Assembly: GCF_030535495.1 (NCBI RefSeq)
Contig: NZ_JAUNRW010000003.1
Location: forward strand, 1-59,762
DNA: 59,762 nucleotides
Reading direction: 5' to 3'
Source of the DNA: Corynebacterium sp.
GTDB taxonomy: Bacteria > Actinomycetota > Actinomycetes > Mycobacteriales > Mycobacteriaceae
The notes beneath the pieces are model-generated. The model was given only the letters and a program-made list of their open reading frames with translations, had not been told where the DNA came from and did not search any database. Positions 59,201 through 59,762 of the stretch are shown here, piece after piece. Each line of letters opens with the position of its first letter. The first letter of the stretch is position 1. The position numbers and the translations under genes were made by a program.

Positions 59201-59762
59201 ATGGCCGTGTACAACCTTCCGGAGCTCGACTACGCCTACGACGCACTTGAGCCGCACATTGCAGCCGAGATCATGGAGCTGCACCACTCCAAGCACCACG
59301 CCACCTACGTCGCCGGCGCCAACGCCGCACTGGAGGCACTCGAGGAGGAGCGCAACGGCGAGGCGAACCCGGACAAGATCCGCGCACTGTCCAAGAACCT
59401 GGCCTTCAACCTGGGTGGCCACACCAACCACACCATCTTCTGGAAGAACCTCTCCCCGAACGGTGGCGGCGAGCCGACCGGCGAGCTGGCTGAGGCCATC
59501 GACCGCGACTTCGGTTCCTTCGACAAGTTCAAGGCCCACTTCACCGGTGTCGCCATGGGCATCCAGGGCTCCGGCTGGGCCGTCCTGGGCTACGACCACA
59601 TCGCAGGTCGCCTCATCATCCAGCAGCTGACCGACCAGCAGGGCAACATCTCCGTCAACTTCACCCCGCTGCTCATGCTGGACATGTGGGAGCACGCCTT
59701 CTACCTGCAGTACAAGAACGTCAAGGCCGACTACGTCAAGGCCGTCTGGAACGTCTTCAACT
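59201..59762 (+). CDS. sodA: Superoxide dismutase (Mn/Fe), 3' end cut by the window edge
   Basis: 187 codons from ATG 59201 to the window end, no stop reached, so the last few residues are missing. Converts superoxide to hydrogen peroxide and oxygen. Metal ligands visible: His28 (MELHHSKHH), His in [12 protein letters not shown], Asp and His in [20 protein letters not shown] and [12 protein letters not shown] are typical. No signal peptide. GAGGAC is the ribosome binding site. Very uniform, preferred-codon use suggests high expression. Confidence 0.95.
   Translation, partial: MAVYNLPELDYAYDALEPHIAAEIMELHHSKHHATYVAGANAALEALEEERNGEANPDKIRALSKNLAFNLGGHTNHTIFWKNLSPNGGGEPTGELAEAIDRDFGSFDKFKAHFTGVAMGIQGSGWAVLGYDHIAGRLIIQQLTDQQGNISVNFTPLLMLDMWEHAFYLQYKNVKADYVKAVWNVFN

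Overview
The window is a high-GC stretch (roughly two thirds G+C by eye) of a Corynebacterium chromosome. The genus call rests on the intact mycolate and arabinogalactan block (accD3, pks13, fadD32, a cutinase-like gene, two antigen-85-type mycoloyltransferases, aftB, ubiA, a PAP2 phosphatase, glfT2, glf). The flanking order is also corynebacterial: pck-trmB-NYN-mmpL, serS-farR, pheA, lcpB, pyk2-ldh and msrA-sodA. Base composition is much higher than in C. glutamicum, so this is another, GC-richer species. No rRNA, tRNA, IS element, prophage or CRISPR array was seen. Genes are tightly packed and no gene-free stretch exceeds 300 bases.

Layout. Positions 1-3718 hold the tail of an unknown gene, pck (PEP carboxykinase) and a two-gene unit of unknown function. 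Positions 3786-8986 run rightward: trmB, a NYN-domain protein, an MmpL transporter (CmpL1-like), a YbhN-type membrane protein and a DUF3054 protein. Positions 9013-27918 run leftward and form the cell-envelope block. At its end, just after accD3, is a 29-codon gene with a perfect ribosome binding site, its own terminator and no recognised function. The DUF5129 gene (27994-29358) follows, then two paralogous ArsC/low-molecular-weight-phosphatase genes (one has Ser in place of the catalytic Cys), glf, and a secreted PGRP/amidase-type protein.

Positions 34472-59762 are mixed housekeeping and accessory genes: an HNH protein, glpK, a HAD phosphatase, a PlsC acyltransferase, serS, farR, an envelope protein with a septum-formation domain, a zincin, a histidine phosphatase, pheA, an amidase, a CPBP protein, a Fic protein with a changed motif, lcpB, DUF5926, a glycerophosphodiesterase, pyk2, ldh, a large alpha/beta hydrolase, phoD, a HAD hydrolase, a pRiA4b ORF-3-like protein, msrA and the start of sodA.

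How the genes work together. FadD32 activates a meromycolate-like acid. AccD3 (with subunits encoded elsewhere) makes the carboxylated partner chain, and Pks13 condenses them. MmpL (possibly with its neighbours) exports the trehalose monomycolate, and the two mycoloyltransferases transfer mycolate in the wall. GlfT2/Glf (galactan), UbiA plus the PAP2 phosphatase (decaprenyl-phospho-arabinose precursor) and AftB (arabinan) build the acceptor polymer. LcpB belongs to the family that ligates it to peptidoglycan.

Main unexplained signals: (1) an iterated element, core CTTATCGAC, present 18 times on both strands, including once out of the usual reading frame with a rare ATA codon and once between genes; (2) many genes starting 6-7 nt after a TAnnnT hexamer (leaderless), four of which reuse the upstream gene's TAG stop as the first half of that hexamer; (3) the 29-aa peptide gene; (4) 11-bp-period GTTAAC repeats in front of the two ArsC paralogues.
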